From Geomonas ferrireducens (GTDB lineage: Bacteria; Desulfobacterota; Desulfuromonadia; Geobacterales; Geobacteraceae): 64,000 nt of DNA. The stretch is taken from NCBI RefSeq assembly GCF_004917065.1, contig NZ_SSYA01000001.1, forward strand, positions 371,001 through 435,000, in the 5' to 3' direction. Positions 43,908 to 52,924 of this stretch are shown here, in pieces. Position 1 is the stretch's first letter. Each line of letters begins with the position of its first letter. The position numbers and the translations under genes are program-made. The notes beneath the pieces are model-generated. The model saw nothing but the letters and a program-made list of their open reading frames with translations, was not told where the DNA came from and did no database searches.

Positions 43908-44289
43908 TTAGGCCTCCGAAATAGCTGTAAAATCTGCCGCTTTATCGGCTAAATATTTACATTTATTAAGTAAATTTTGCCGGTCACATTGTATACAGTA
44001 TCCAGTTTTTACCACATCACTCTGCTCTAATCAAGCGAAAAATCATTCGGATTATCGCCGCTGTACGTCGTATACAAAGCGACGCCTCGCCCCGAAGGGT
44101 GAGCGCATGCATGGCTGCAATTAATGGTTGTTTTTATCTCCGTTCCCCCCTAACATCGCCCCGTCCGCACCGAGTACCACACCCCGTGCTGCCGGCGCCG
44201 CATCAAGAAGACTCAACTTTTGCCCGGCTGCGCCGATAATAATGGCAAAGCGCCCATGAATACGCACTGGGCGTCTTCGGGAGGCGTTC
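43908..44289. promoter_or_regulatory. Divergent control region of sfrBA and the FapA-family gene
   Basis: An AT-rich block just upstream of sfrB holds the dyad ATTTAC-N9-GTAAAT (43955-43975). TGTATACA, a perfect 8-bp palindrome, follows at 43990-43997, and TGTACGTCGTATACA is at 44062-44076. These could be sites for a regulator such as the nearby IclR protein, but this is a guess. The remainder (44080-44289) is GC-rich with no clear promoter that I can place. Confidence 0.3.
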
Positions 44290-45927
44290 ATGGAGAAGAA
44301 CCATTTGCTCGACGGCACCGGCCTAACCCTCCAGCTCACCCCGGACGGGCAGTCGCTCCAGGCGCAGTTCACCCCGCTCGTCCAACGTCGCGCCCTCGAG
44401 GTAAGCCAGCTGCAGGAGGCGCTTATCGAGCTAGGTTTCGGCGAGCTCTTCGTCCCCCCTGAGGCGCTGGAACAGCTGCTGCAAAAATGCGCCGTGACCC
44501 CGCTTGGCTTCACGCAGCGCATAGGCGAAAGGCGCGATGCCACGCTCGCGGTCCAGCTCTCCGACGACGCCATGACAGCGACTATGACGATACAGCCAGC
44601 CTGCGGCGGCCGAACCATCACCTTCGAAGAGGTCGAGAAGGAGCTGTCCCGGCTCGGGGTGGTCTGCGGCATCCTCTACGACGAGATCAGGGGCGCCCTG
44701 GCGGCCGGCAAGGCATCCCGGCTCGTCATCGCCCAGGGGACCCCGCCCGTACCCGGTGAAGACAGCCAGTTCATCAGCCTCATTCCCGAGATGGCCGAGC
44801 AGGTACCACTGCTGTCCGACGATGAGACCGCTGACTACCGAAACCTTGGAGACATCGTCAGCGTTGGCCTGGGCGACCCAGTTATGCGCAGGACCCGGCC
44901 CACCCAGGGGACCCCAGGGGTGAATCTGCTGGGGGTGGAACTTCCCGCCACCGACGGCGTCGACATCCCCTTCGCCGAAAACCTGACCGGCATCGCCTGC
45001 GACGTCGAAGACGGCGACCTACTCGTCGCCGCCATTTCCGGATACCCGGTCATCGTACCGCACGGGGTCATCGTGGACCCTGTCTTCAAGTTGAAACGCG
45101 TCGACCTCTCCACGGGAAACCTCCACTTCAAGGGCTCCTTGGAGATTTCCGGCGATGTCTCCGAGGGGATGGAGGTCGCCGCCACGGAAAACATCACCGT
45201 GGGGGGGCTTGTCGAAGCGGCAAGGCTCAAGGCCGGAGGGGACATCGTGGTACAGGGAGGTGTCATCGGGCACGGCCACGCCGTTCAGGGGAGGATGGTC
45301 AGCCGGCAGGAAATGGCCCAGCTCGAGGCGGGGGGGGCGGTGACGGTGCAGTTCGCCGAGAACGCCGCCATCACCGCCGGCGGCGACATCACCATAGGCG
45401 AACTCGCCATGCAGAGCGATCTCACCTCCGGCGGAAGCATCCTGGTCGGCGAGCGTGGGGGGCGCAAGGGACACATCATCGGCGGGCTTTGCCGCGCAGC
45501 CACCCTCGTCCACGCCGTGGTAATCGGTTCGCACGCTGGAGTGCCCACCGTGATAGAGGTCGGCGTCGACCCGGCCCTCAACCGCAAACTGGAAATGGTG
45601 CAGGAAACCCTGGCGGGAAAGCAGCGCCAGATGGATGAACTGACGAAGACCATAGCCTACGTCCAGGAAAATCCGGGGAGCATGGACCCGGGGCTTTTCA
45701 ATCTGAAACAGCGGATCTATACGAAATACCAAGGCGAGATCGCCGAGCTGACCGGCGAGAAAAAGCGTTTGCAAAAACGGATGGAGATAAACGCACAGGC
45801 GCGCGTGGAGGTGGAGCGGGATGCCTTCCTCGGCGCGCAGATCAGGATCGGCTCGAGCGTCACCCAGATCGAGGAGGACCTCACCTCCCCGACCTTCACC
45901 CTCGGGGAGGATGGGATCACCTACTGA
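44290..45927 (+). CDS. FapA-family polymer-binding protein (DUF342)
   Basis: 545 aa, GGGAGG upstream. Residues about 1-180 are an N-terminal region with ITFEEVEKELSRLGVVCGI; residues about 195-440 form the FapA beta-helix, with the family hallmarks PTQGTPGVNLLG, DGDLLVAAISGYPVI and a run of GGD-type turns (KAGGDIVVQGGVIGHGH, TAGGDITIGELAMQ). A coiled coil (about 440-520) ends the protein. FapA proteins take part in flagellar assembly, polymer attachment or cell-surface control in different bacteria; the role here is unknown. coaE starts 11 bases downstream. Confidence 0.85.
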   Translation: MEKNHLLDGTGLTLQLTPDGQSLQAQFTPLVQRRALEVSQLQEALIELGFGELFVPPEALEQLLQKCAVTPLGFTQRIGERRDATLAVQLSDDAMTATMTIQPACGGRTITFEEVEKELSRLGVVCGILYDEIRGALAAGKASRLVIAQGTPPVPGEDSQFISLIPEMAEQVPLLSDDETADYRNLGDIVSVGLGDPVMRRTRPTQGTPGVNLLGVELPATDGVDIPFAENLTGIACDVEDGDLLVAAISGYPVIVPHGVIVDPVFKLKRVDLSTGNLHFKGSLEISGDVSEGMEVAATENITVGGLVEAARLKAGGDIVVQGGVIGHGHAVQGRMVSRQEMAQLEAGGAVTVQFAENAAITAGGDITIGELAMQSDLTSGGSILVGERGGRKGHIIGGLCRAATLVHAVVIGSHAGVPTVIEVGVDPALNRKLEMVQETLAGKQRQMDELTKTIAYVQENPGSMDPGLFNLKQRIYTKYQGEIAELTGEKKRLQKRMEINAQARVEVERDAFLGAQIRIGSSVTQIEEDLTSPTFTLGEDGITY

Positions 45928-45938
45928 AAAGGAGCAGC

Positions 45939-46553
45939 ATGCGTATCATAGGACTCACCGGGGGGATCGCCTCTGGCAAGACCACCGTCGCCCGTCTCTT
46001 CGAGAAGCTGGGGGCGCCGGTGATCGACGCGGACCAACTGGCGCGGGAAGTGGTGGAACCTGGGACGGAAGGGCTGGCCCGCATCGTCGACGCCTTCGGC
46101 GCCAAGGTCCTGAATCCGGACGGCACCCTGAACCGGACCGAACTGGGGGCGGTGGTGTTCGCCGATCCGGCGGCCCGTCGCATCCTGGAGGGGATCACCC
46201 ACCCCGCGATAAGAAAACTCGCAGAAGAAAAGCTGCAAAGGCTCAGGGAGGCGGGAACGGCGACCGCGTTTTACGTTGCCCCGCTTCTCATCGAGGCGGG
46301 GATCACCTCCCGCGTGCACGAGGTCTGGGTGGTATACCTCGACCGGGAGACCCAGTTGGAGCGGCTCGTGGAGCGGGACGGCCTTTCCCGCGAGGCGGCA
46401 CTATCGCGCATCGCGTCGCAGATGCCCATGGAAGAGAAGAAGAAACTCGGCAGGATCGTCATCGACAACCGGGGAAGCAGGGAAGAGCTGGAGGCCCAGG
46501 TACTGAGGCTGTGGGAGAAAGAGATAGCGCACCGGGAAGCGGAGCACCGGTAG
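45939..46553 (+). CDS. coaE: Dephospho-CoA kinase
   Basis: 204 aa, AAGGAG upstream. P-loop kinase: MRIIGLTGGIASGKTTVARL (Walker A at 8-16), VIDADQLAREVVEPG (catalytic Asp region), HPAIRKLAEEKL, and a C-terminal lid with ERDGLSREAALSRI and IDNRGSREELEAQV. It phosphorylates dephospho-CoA to CoA, the last step of CoA synthesis. Length is normal. It is co-transcribed with the FapA-family gene and closed by a bidirectional terminator. Confidence 0.95.
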   Translation: MRIIGLTGGIASGKTTVARLFEKLGAPVIDADQLAREVVEPGTEGLARIVDAFGAKVLNPDGTLNRTELGAVVFADPAARRILEGITHPAIRKLAEEKLQRLREAGTATAFYVAPLLIEAGITSRVHEVWVVYLDRETQLERLVERDGLSREAALSRIASQMPMEEKKKLGRIVIDNRGSREELEAQVLRLWEKEIAHREAEHR

Positions 46554-46574
46554 GGGCTCCACGTCCCTGAAATG

Positions 46575-46606
46575 AAAAAGGCCCCATGGTGACGGGGCCT
46601 TTTTTT
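46575..46606. terminator. Bidirectional terminator
   Basis: AAGGCCCC (46578-46585) and GGGGCCTT (46594-46601) with A-run before and T-run after, between the convergent coaE and iclR-type genes. Confidence 0.8.
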
Positions 46607-46624
46607 CGTTCGGGGTATGTACGG

Positions 46625-47407
46625 CTACTTGTGGTAGCCGAGCTTGTGGGAGATCTCCTCGCCCGCCTTGATCACCAGCGGGATGAGTTCCTTTTCCATG
46701 CGCTCGTCATTGAAGCGCATCGAGGGACCGGAGATGCTGACCGCGCCGATGATGCGGCGGGTGTAGTCGCGGATCGGTGCGCCGACGCATTTCACCCCGA
46801 CATCCATCTCCTCGTCGTCGATGGCGTACCCCTGGTCGGCGATCACCTTCAGGTGCTTCTTGAGCTCCTCGCGGTCGGTGACCGTCTTCTGGGTATAGCG
46901 CTTCATCTCCTTGGTCGGCAGGTAATTCTCAAGCTCCTCGTCGGCCATGTAGGCGATCTGGACCTTGCCGGCCGCGGTGCAGTAGGCCGGAAGACGGGCG
47001 CCGACGCGCGGCACGACCCGAACCGTCAGGTCGGTCTCGACCACGTCGAGGTAAACGATGTGGAACTCCTTAAGGATGGCGACGTAGGTAGTCTCGTTGC
47101 ACTCCTTAACCAGCGCCTCGAGTACCGGGCGGGACTGGCGCAAAAGCCCCATCTGCTTAATGAAGGTCTGCCCGAGCTCGAGTGTCTTGAGCCCCAGCCG
47201 GTAATTCTCGGTTACCCTGTTCTGCTCTATATAGTTCCTGGACTCAAGGGTCGCCAGGAGCCTAAAAACGTTGTTTTTGTGGAGTTTCAGCCGCTTGGAG
47301 AGCTCGGTTACCCCCAGCTCGTCCACCTCGTCGTGAAACTGTTCCAGGAGGTCGAGGGCATGCGAGACGGCCTGGATGATGTACTCTGATTTCTCTTTTT
47401 TCGCCAT
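46625..47407 (-). CDS. IclR-family transcriptional regulator
   Basis: 260 aa from the ATG at 47407 (AGGTG upstream). Winged helix-turn-helix at about 10-75 (AVSHALDLLEQFHDEVDELG, LSKRLKLHKNNVFRLLATLE) and effector domain about 90-255 (YVAILKEFHIVYLDVVE, VGARLPAYCTAAGKVQIAY, DYTRRIIGAVSISGPSMRF). By synteny with sfrAB and coaE it probably corresponds to GSU0514 of G. sulfurreducens, an IclR regulator in which a point change improved lactate growth by relieving repression of succinyl-CoA synthetase. The effector is unknown. Confidence 0.85.
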   Translation of the reverse strand: MAKKEKSEYIIQAVSHALDLLEQFHDEVDELGVTELSKRLKLHKNNVFRLLATLESRNYIEQNRVTENYRLGLKTLELGQTFIKQMGLLRQSRPVLEALVKECNETTYVAILKEFHIVYLDVVETDLTVRVVPRVGARLPAYCTAAGKVQIAYMADEELENYLPTKEMKRYTQKTVTDREELKKHLKVIADQGYAIDDEEMDVGVKCVGAPIRDYTRRIIGAVSISGPSMRFNDERMEKELIPLVIKAGEEISHKLGYHK

Positions 47408-47449
47408 TGGCTGCACCTATTCTTATGTCAAAAAAATTTCAAACAATAG

Positions 47450-47478
47450 TAACTAGGCCATTTGACCAGCCGTGTCAA
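47450..47478 (-). promoter_or_regulatory. Sigma-70 type promoter for the IclR gene
   Basis: Minus-strand TTGACA (47478-47473), 17-base spacer, TAGTTA (47455-47450). Another TTGACA closer to the start lacks a good -10. Confidence 0.45.
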
Positions 47479-47734
47479 GAAAATTAATCGCTTGATAAAC
47501 CCTTTTAATGTGTTTAAACTCGCCGTATCCCAAACCGCGCATCATGGATCGTATGACACCGGGTTAAAACAAAGAGTCCCGTCATACAGGGGAAAATGAG
47601 CCCCTCAGGGATTGTTTGTAGCCAAAATATAGAATTATGTTCTAAAGAAGTCAAGCCCCAAAAAACTAACGATGTACTGGCATCTTGACTACCCGGCGCC
47701 CCCCTGGGGGCCGTCACGCCGGCGGAGGGGGAAC
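47479..47734. other. Divergent intergenic region between iclR-type gene and histidine kinase
   Basis: Mostly AT-rich. AGAA-TTATG-TTCT at 47631-47643 is a small dyad that could be an operator. I cannot place a confident promoter for the kinase gene. Confidence 0.25.
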
Positions 47735-49351
47735 GTGCGCCTCAACCTCATTTCCAAGCTTGCCCTCGCTTCCGGCCTCGTGCTCCTTTGCACCATCGCC
47801 CTCTTCGCCTATCTTAATCTGAGAAGTCTTAAGGGGCTCCTACTGCAGGAGGCCATCGCCGAGGCGGATCGCGTCTCCGAAACGATCATCCGGACCACGC
47901 ACAACCAGATGCTCAGGGATGACCGGCCGCTGTTCTACAAGACGATACAGGAGCTGGGCGCTCAGCAGGGGGTGGAGAGGATCCGCCTCATCAACAAGAC
48001 CGGCCGCATCATCTTTTCCACCGACGACGCGGAAATCGGCACCGTGCTCAGCAAGTACTCCGAGGTTTGCGGCGTGTGCCACGGCGGCCCGCAGCTCTTG
48101 CTCACCGCTTCCTCCATGCACCGCAGCCGCCGCTTCTACGCCCCTTCCGGAGAGGAGTTCCTTGGCATCACCAACGCCATCTACAACGAGGAGAGCTGCT
48201 ACACGGCAAGCTGCCACTTCCACCCCGAAAAGCTCAAGGTACTCGGAGTGCTCGACGTGGTCGTGCCCCTTGACCGGATGCACTCCCTGATCGTCGCCTA
48301 CCGCGACCGCATGCTGTTCCTCACCCTGCTCCTCATTACACTCACCTCGATCAGCCTCACCTTCTTCACCCAGAAGCTGGTGAACCGACCGGTGCGCGAA
48401 CTCCTGAAACACACCCACATGCTCTCAAGGGGGGAGCTGGACGGCTCGGTGCCCAGCTTCGCCAACGACGAGCTTGGCGAGCTCGCCGACTCCTTCAACG
48501 CGATGACGCTCAACCTGAAGAAGGCGCGTGAGGAGCTCGAGGGGTGGGGACGCGACCTGGAGCAGATGGTGCAGCAGCGCACCCTCGAGGTGACCCGCAT
48601 GCAGGCGCAGCTGATCCGCTCGGAAAAGCTCGCCTCACTGGGGGAGCTGGTGGCGGGGATCGCGCACGAGATCAACAACCCGCTCACCGGGATCATGGTG
48701 TTCTCCTCCCTGATCCAGAGCGCGCCGACCCTCGACCCGGCACTCAAACGCGACATCGAGACGGTCCTGCGGGAGACCAAGCGCTGCGCCGACATCGTCA
48801 AGGGGCTTCTCGAGTTCGCCCGCTGCGCCCCGCCCCAGAAGGCCCCCTGTTCCCTGAACGACATCTCCGACGCCGCGCTCGAGCTGGTCCGGCACCAGAT
48901 CCTGTTCCAGGACGTCACCATCGTACGGCAATACGCCGGGAGGCTCCCCGCGCTGCACCTCGACTCGAACCAGATCGAACAGGTCCTGGTCAACATGTTC
49001 GTCAACGCGGGACACGCCATGATGGGGGAAGGGATGCTCATCGTGGTGACCGGGTTCGACCAGAAAACGGAGACCGCCTCCGTGAAGATCACCGACAACG
49101 GCTGCGGCATCCCGGAGGCGAACCTGGACAAGATCTTCGACCCCTTCTTCAGCACCAAGTCGAGCAAGGGAACCGGGCTCGGCCTCTCCGTCTCTTACGG
49201 CATCGTCCAGGAGCACGGGGGAAGGATCGAAGTGGAGAGCCAGGAGGGGGTTGGGACCACCTTCACCGTACTGCTGCCGCTGCACCCTGCCCCGAGCCCT
49301 TCCCTGCCGGCTCCCGATGACGCGGGCGCCGAATACTCCGCCCCGGCCTAA
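47735..49351 (+). CDS. Di-heme periplasmic sensor histidine kinase
   Basis: 538 aa from a GTG at 47735, preceded by GGAGGGGG; an upstream ATG lacks a ribosome-binding site. TM1 about 8-27, periplasmic domain 28-188, TM2 about 193-213, HAMP about 214-265, HisKA with H311 in LVAGIAHEINNPLTG, and a HATPase domain (VNMFVNAGHAM, ITDNGCGIPEAN, KGTGLGLSVSYGIV). The periplasmic domain carries CGVCH (112-116) and CYTASCH (155-161), then FHPEKLKVLGVLD. The same layout, residue for residue, is found in the protein after cbcB. It probably senses redox state. No response regulator is adjacent. Confidence 0.88.
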   Translation: MRLNLISKLALASGLVLLCTIALFAYLNLRSLKGLLLQEAIAEADRVSETIIRTTHNQMLRDDRPLFYKTIQELGAQQGVERIRLINKTGRIIFSTDDAEIGTVLSKYSEVCGVCHGGPQLLLTASSMHRSRRFYAPSGEEFLGITNAIYNEESCYTASCHFHPEKLKVLGVLDVVVPLDRMHSLIVAYRDRMLFLTLLLITLTSISLTFFTQKLVNRPVRELLKHTHMLSRGELDGSVPSFANDELGELADSFNAMTLNLKKAREELEGWGRDLEQMVQQRTLEVTRMQAQLIRSEKLASLGELVAGIAHEINNPLTGIMVFSSLIQSAPTLDPALKRDIETVLRETKRCADIVKGLLEFARCAPPQKAPCSLNDISDAALELVRHQILFQDVTIVRQYAGRLPALHLDSNQIEQVLVNMFVNAGHAMMGEGMLIVVTGFDQKTETASVKITDNGCGIPEANLDKIFDPFFSTKSSKGTGLGLSVSYGIVQEHGGRIEVESQEGVGTTFTVLLPLHPAPSPSLPAPDDAGAEYSAPA

Positions 49352-49421
49352 GCCGTATACAAATCCGCTACATCCCCCGCAAAACGCCCCCTTCCGGCCG
49401 CAACTGCGCGGAAGAAAACGA

Positions 49422-49450
49422 TTGACAGGGAGAGGCCGTATTGCTAGTTT
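49422..49450 (+). promoter_or_regulatory. Sigma-70 type promoter of the thi operon
   Basis: TTGACA (49422-49427), 17-base spacer, TAGTTT (49445-49450), 82 bases before thiS. No TPP riboswitch motif was found between it and thiS. Confidence 0.55.
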
Positions 49451-49531
49451 ACGGTCGGGGCATCCCCGGACCCAGCTTTTTGCCCCACCACACCGGCAGC
49501 ATCGAACCCCACGCTTAAAGACGGAGCAGCA

Positions 49532-49741
49532 GTGAACATCACCACCAACGGCGAGGCCGTATCGATTAATCCCCTTACCATTCAGGAATACCTGGTCTCC
49601 CTCGGCATCGACCCGCGGCGGGTTGCGGTAGAGCTGAACCTCGAGATCCTCCCGAAGGCGCAATACGAGACCACGCAGCTGAAGGACGGGGACACCCTGG
49701 AGATAGTCCACTTCGTAGGCGGCGGGGCCGCGCGCGCCTGA
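49532..49741 (+). CDS. thiS: ThiS sulfur-carrier protein with an extended C-terminus
   Basis: 69 aa from a GTG (CGGAGCAGCA upstream). Ubiquitin-like fold: [57 protein letters not shown]. In the family the chain normally ends at the Gly-Gly that is adenylated and thiocarboxylated; here AARA follows the glycines before the stop. Either the tail is cut off after synthesis or activation differs. ThiS donates sulfur for the thiazole of thiamin. First gene of thiS-thiG-thiE-radical SAM. Confidence 0.9.
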   Translation: MNITTNGEAVSINPLTIQEYLVSLGIDPRRVAVELNLEILPKAQYETTQLKDGDTLEIVHFVGGGAARA

Positions 49742-49829
49742 TCCAGCACCACGGCCTCTTTCCTCCGCGCTTCGCCTGGCGGCGAGCGACCGGAGCCGAC
49801 CAACGCGATACACCGATTGGAGAACAGTG

Positions 49830-50612
49830 ATGCCCGAATCAAACGACAAGCTCGTCATCGCAGGACGTGAATTCGACTCCCGCCTCATGGTGGGGACCGG
49901 CAAGTACGCCGACTTCCAGCAGATGGTGCGCGCCATCGAGGTCTCCGGCGCCCAGATCATCACCGTCGCGGTGAGACGCGTCAACATCACGGACCGGGCC
50001 AAGGAGTCCCTCCTTGACCATATCGATCTTAAGAAATATACCCTCCTGCCGAACACCGCGGGGTGCTACACCGCCGAGGATGCCATCAGGACCTGCAGGC
50101 TCGCCCGCGAGGCCGGCCTCTCCGACTTCGTGAAACTCGAGGTACTCGGGGACGAGAAGACCCTCTACCCGAACAACGAGGAACTCCTGAAGGCGGCGAA
50201 GGTTCTCATCGCCGAAGGGTTCACCGTGCTCCCCTACACGAGCGACGACCCCATAGTCTGCAAGCGCCTCGAGGATATGGGGTGCGCCGCGGTCATGCCG
50301 CTGGGCGCTCCGATCGGCTCGGGACTCGGCATCCGGAACCCTTACAACATCCAGATCATCCTGGAGACGGTGAAGGTTCCCGTTATCGTCGATGCCGGTG
50401 TCGGCACCGCCTCCGACGCGGCCATCGCCATGGAGCTTGGCTGCGACGGCGTGCTCATGAACACCGCGATCGCCGGTGCCCAGGATCCGGTCGCCATGGC
50501 GCTGGCGATGAACCTCGCCGTCCGTGCCGGGCGCCTCGCTTACAAGGCGGGACGCATCCCGAGGAAGCTCTACGCGAGCGCCTCGTCGCCGCTTGCGGGT
50601 CTCATCTCGTGA
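49830..50612 (+). CDS. thiG: Thiazole synthase ThiG
   Basis: 260 aa from the ATG at 49830 (GGAGAACAGT upstream). TIM barrel with [19 protein letters not shown], the Schiff-base lysine K102 in [17 protein letters not shown], and phosphate-binding [17 protein letters not shown] and [20 protein letters not shown]. It joins 1-deoxyxylulose 5-phosphate, dehydroglycine and ThiS-thiocarboxylate sulfur into the thiazole. Its stop overlaps the thiE GTG. Confidence 0.95.
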   Translation: MPESNDKLVIAGREFDSRLMVGTGKYADFQQMVRAIEVSGAQIITVAVRRVNITDRAKESLLDHIDLKKYTLLPNTAGCYTAEDAIRTCRLAREAGLSDFVKLEVLGDEKTLYPNNEELLKAAKVLIAEGFTVLPYTSDDPIVCKRLEDMGCAAVMPLGAPIGSGLGIRNPYNIQIILETVKVPVIVDAGVGTASDAAIAMELGCDGVLMNTAIAGAQDPVAMALAMNLAVRAGRLAYKAGRIPRKLYASASSPLAGLIS

Positions 50613-51265
50613 GAGAACTCCACTCCCCCTGGATCGACTTCAACCTGTACCTGATCACCGGGCGCGGGGAGACCCTGGGGCGCAACCTCGAGTTCGTCGT
50701 CGAGGAGGCGCTGCGCGGCGGCGTGCGCGCCGTGCAGTTAAGGGACAAGGGGGCCAGCAGCAAGGAGCTGTACGAGACCGCGCATGAACTGAGGCGTCTC
50801 ACCTCGCGCTACGGCGCCAAGCTTTTCATCAACGACCGCACCGACGTGGCCCTGGCCGTCGACGCCGACGGGGTCCACATAGGGAGTTCGAGCCTGCCGC
50901 TTTACAAGGTGCGGAGGCTTATAGGGGAGCGCCGGCTGATCGGCGTCTCCTGCCACAACCAGACCCAGGCGATCACCGCACAGGAGATGGGGGCCGACTT
51001 CATCACCTTCGGCCCGGTCTTTTACACGCCGAGCAAGGCGGAGTACGGCGAGCCGGTCGGGGTGCAAAAGCTCGCGCACGTGGCTGAGCTGTTGCAGATC
51101 CCGGTCTTCGCCCTCGGGGGGGTGAACCAGGAGAACTGCGCCGAGGCGGTGGCCTGCGGCGTCCACGGCATCGCCCTCATCTCCGCGATCCTGTCGGCAC
51201 CCGAGCCGCGCGACGCCGCAAAGAAACTGCTGGCACAGCTCCCCACACTGGAGCACAACGACTAG
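50609..51265 (+). CDS. thiE: Thiamin-phosphate synthase ThiE
   Basis: 218 aa from a GTG that overlaps the thiG stop by 4 bases (GTGA), indicating coupling. Barrel motifs: [70 protein letters not shown] and [19 protein letters not shown]. It couples the thiazole and HMP-pyrophosphate to thiamin phosphate. Usual length. The next gene starts directly after its stop. Confidence 0.93.
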   Translation: MRELHSPWIDFNLYLITGRGETLGRNLEFVVEEALRGGVRAVQLRDKGASSKELYETAHELRRLTSRYGAKLFINDRTDVALAVDADGVHIGSSSLPLYKVRRLIGERRLIGVSCHNQTQAITAQEMGADFITFGPVFYTPSKAEYGEPVGVQKLAHVAELLQIPVFALGGVNQENCAEAVACGVHGIALISAILSAPEPRDAAKKLLAQLPTLEHND

Positions 51266-52219
51266 ATGACCACGAGCGAACTGATCCATAGCGACCTGCG
51301 CATAAACTCCTACGGCTCTTACCTTAGACGCCGCTTCTCCTGCCGCGTCAGCAAGGTGAACGTGGACGGCGGTTTCACCTGCCCCAACCGGGACGGCAGC
51401 CGGGGCACCGGCGGGTGCATCTACTGTGACAACAGCTCCTTCTCGCCGAAGGAGACGGTCGCGGTGATCCCGATCGAGGAGCAGATGGCTGCGGGGATGG
51501 CGTACCATAGAGAGCGCCTCGGGAGCGAGAAGTTCATCGTCTACTTCCAGAAGTTCACCAACACCTACGCGCCGGTGGAGCGGCTGGCCGACCTTTACCG
51601 GCGCGCCCTCGACCACCCTGACGTGCTCGGCATCTCGGTGGGGACGCGGCCGGACTCGCTGGCGCCGGGGGCGATCGACCTTTTGACCGAGATCGCGCGG
51701 GACCGCTACGTCTGCGTCGAACTGGGGCTTCAGTCGATGGACGACGGCATCCTCGCGCGCATCAACCGGGGGCACACCCTGGCCGAGTACTTAAACGCGG
51801 TGGAGCGCCTCTCCGGCCGCGGCATGGAGATCTGCACGCACCTGATCCACGGCTTTCCCGGGGAGACCCGGGAGGGGTTCCTTAAGACGGCGCGGCTCAT
51901 CGCCGGGCTCCCGGTCACCTCGGTGAAGCTGCACCAGCTCCATGCCGTCGAGAACACGCGGCTTGCCCAGATGTACCGCGACGGGAGCTGGCAGCCGATC
52001 GGCGTCGACGAGTACATCGCCGCCGCCTGCGACTTCCTGGAGGAGCTCCCCGCGCGGGTCTCGGTGCAGCGCCTCTACGGCTCGGCACCGCTTTCCATCC
52101 GGGTGGCGCCGAACTGGAACCTCAAGAACAACGAGATGTGGTATGCCGTGCTGAACGAGCTCAAGCGGCGGGGTAGCTGGCAGGGATGCCGGCTCGACCG
52201 TGCGGTCCGTGCGGCCTAG
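51266..52219 (+). CDS. Radical SAM protein, TIGR01212/YhcC family
   Basis: 317 aa, ATG immediately following the thiE stop. The N-terminal cluster segment GGFTCPNRDGSRGTGGCIYC has the family's wide Cys spacing (C-x-N-R-D-G-x(4)-G-G-C-x-x-C). Later elements include IVYFQKFTNTYAPVERL, GISVGTRPDSL, ELGLQSMDDGILARINRGH and THLIHGFPGETREGFLKTAR. The family's E. coli member YhcC has no settled substrate. Position at the end of thiSGE suggests co-expression, not proof of a thiamin role. Confidence 0.88.
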   Translation: MTTSELIHSDLRINSYGSYLRRRFSCRVSKVNVDGGFTCPNRDGSRGTGGCIYCDNSSFSPKETVAVIPIEEQMAAGMAYHRERLGSEKFIVYFQKFTNTYAPVERLADLYRRALDHPDVLGISVGTRPDSLAPGAIDLLTEIARDRYVCVELGLQSMDDGILARINRGHTLAEYLNAVERLSGRGMEICTHLIHGFPGETREGFLKTARLIAGLPVTSVKLHQLHAVENTRLAQMYRDGSWQPIGVDEYIAAACDFLEELPARVSVQRLYGSAPLSIRVAPNWNLKNNEMWYAVLNELKRRGSWQGCRLDRAVRAA

Positions 52220-52234
52220 GGCAACGGGAGAATC

Positions 52235-52891
52235 ATGAAAAGCGTACAAGTGAAGGGAAGCGCGGAGCCGGTCAGGATCGGCAAGATCCTCTGCATCGGG
52301 CGCAACTATGCGGATCACATAAAGGAGCTGGGGAACGAGACGCCGGAGCGCCCGGTCATCTTCACCAAGCCCGCCTCCAGCGTCATCGGCGAGGGTGAGG
52401 AGATCGTCATCCCCCCCTACTCCGGCGACTGCCACCACGAGGCGGAGTTGGCGCTCCTCATCGGGAAAAAGGGGAAGGAGATCGCGGCCGCTGACGCGCT
52501 CTCACACGTCGCGGGTTACGGCGTCGCCATCGACCTGACGCTCAGGGACGTGCAGGCGGAGCTCAAGAAGAAGGGGCTTCCCTGGGACATCGCCAAAGGG
52601 TTCGACACCGCCTGCCCCCTCTCCTCCTTCGTCCCGGCCGGGGCAGTATCCGATCCGCAGGCCCTGCGCATCACCCTCACCGTGAACGGCGAGAAGCGCC
52701 AGGACGGCGGCACCGACCTGATGATCCACCGCATCCCGGAGCTTCTTTGCTACCTCTCCTCGGTCTTCACCCTGGAGCCGGGGGACCTCGTGCTTACCGG
52801 CACGCCGGCCGGTGTCGGCCCGGTGAAAAGCGGGGACCGCGTGGTCGCCGAAATCGGCGGCGTGGGGCGGATCGAGGTCTCGGTCCGCTGA
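52235..52891 (+). CDS. Fumarylacetoacetate hydrolase-family protein
   Basis: 218 aa, GGGAGAATC upstream. FAH fold: ILCIGRNYADHIKELGNETP, PVIFTKPASSVIGEGEEIV, CHHEAELALLIGKKGKEI (metal-binding His/Glu region), YGVAIDLTLRDVQAELKKKG, PWDIAKGFDTACPLSSFVP and LTGTPAGVGPVKSGD. Members split acylpyruvates or decarboxylate oxaloacetate using Mg2+/Mn2+. Specific substrate unknown. It lies 16 bases after the radical SAM gene and 33 bases before the candidate selenoprotein gene. Confidence 0.9.
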   Translation: MKSVQVKGSAEPVRIGKILCIGRNYADHIKELGNETPERPVIFTKPASSVIGEGEEIVIPPYSGDCHHEAELALLIGKKGKEIAAADALSHVAGYGVAIDLTLRDVQAELKKKGLPWDIAKGFDTACPLSSFVPAGAVSDPQALRITLTVNGEKRQDGGTDLMIHRIPELLCYLSSVFTLEPGDLVLTGTPAGVGPVKSGDRVVAEIGGVGRIEVSVR

Positions 52892-52924
52892 CAGTTGATG
52901 TTCAATGAAAAGGAGGGTCAAGAG

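Noticed and set aside
49352-49531. TPP riboswitch before thiS
   Set aside because: The conserved CTGAGA and ACCTGATCTGG-type elements are absent; only a sigma-70-like promoter is visible.
51266-52219. Radical SAM protein as ThiH (thiazole tyrosine lyase)
   Set aside because: Its Cys spacing and later motifs fit the YhcC/TIGR01212 family, not the CxxxCxxC of ThiH.
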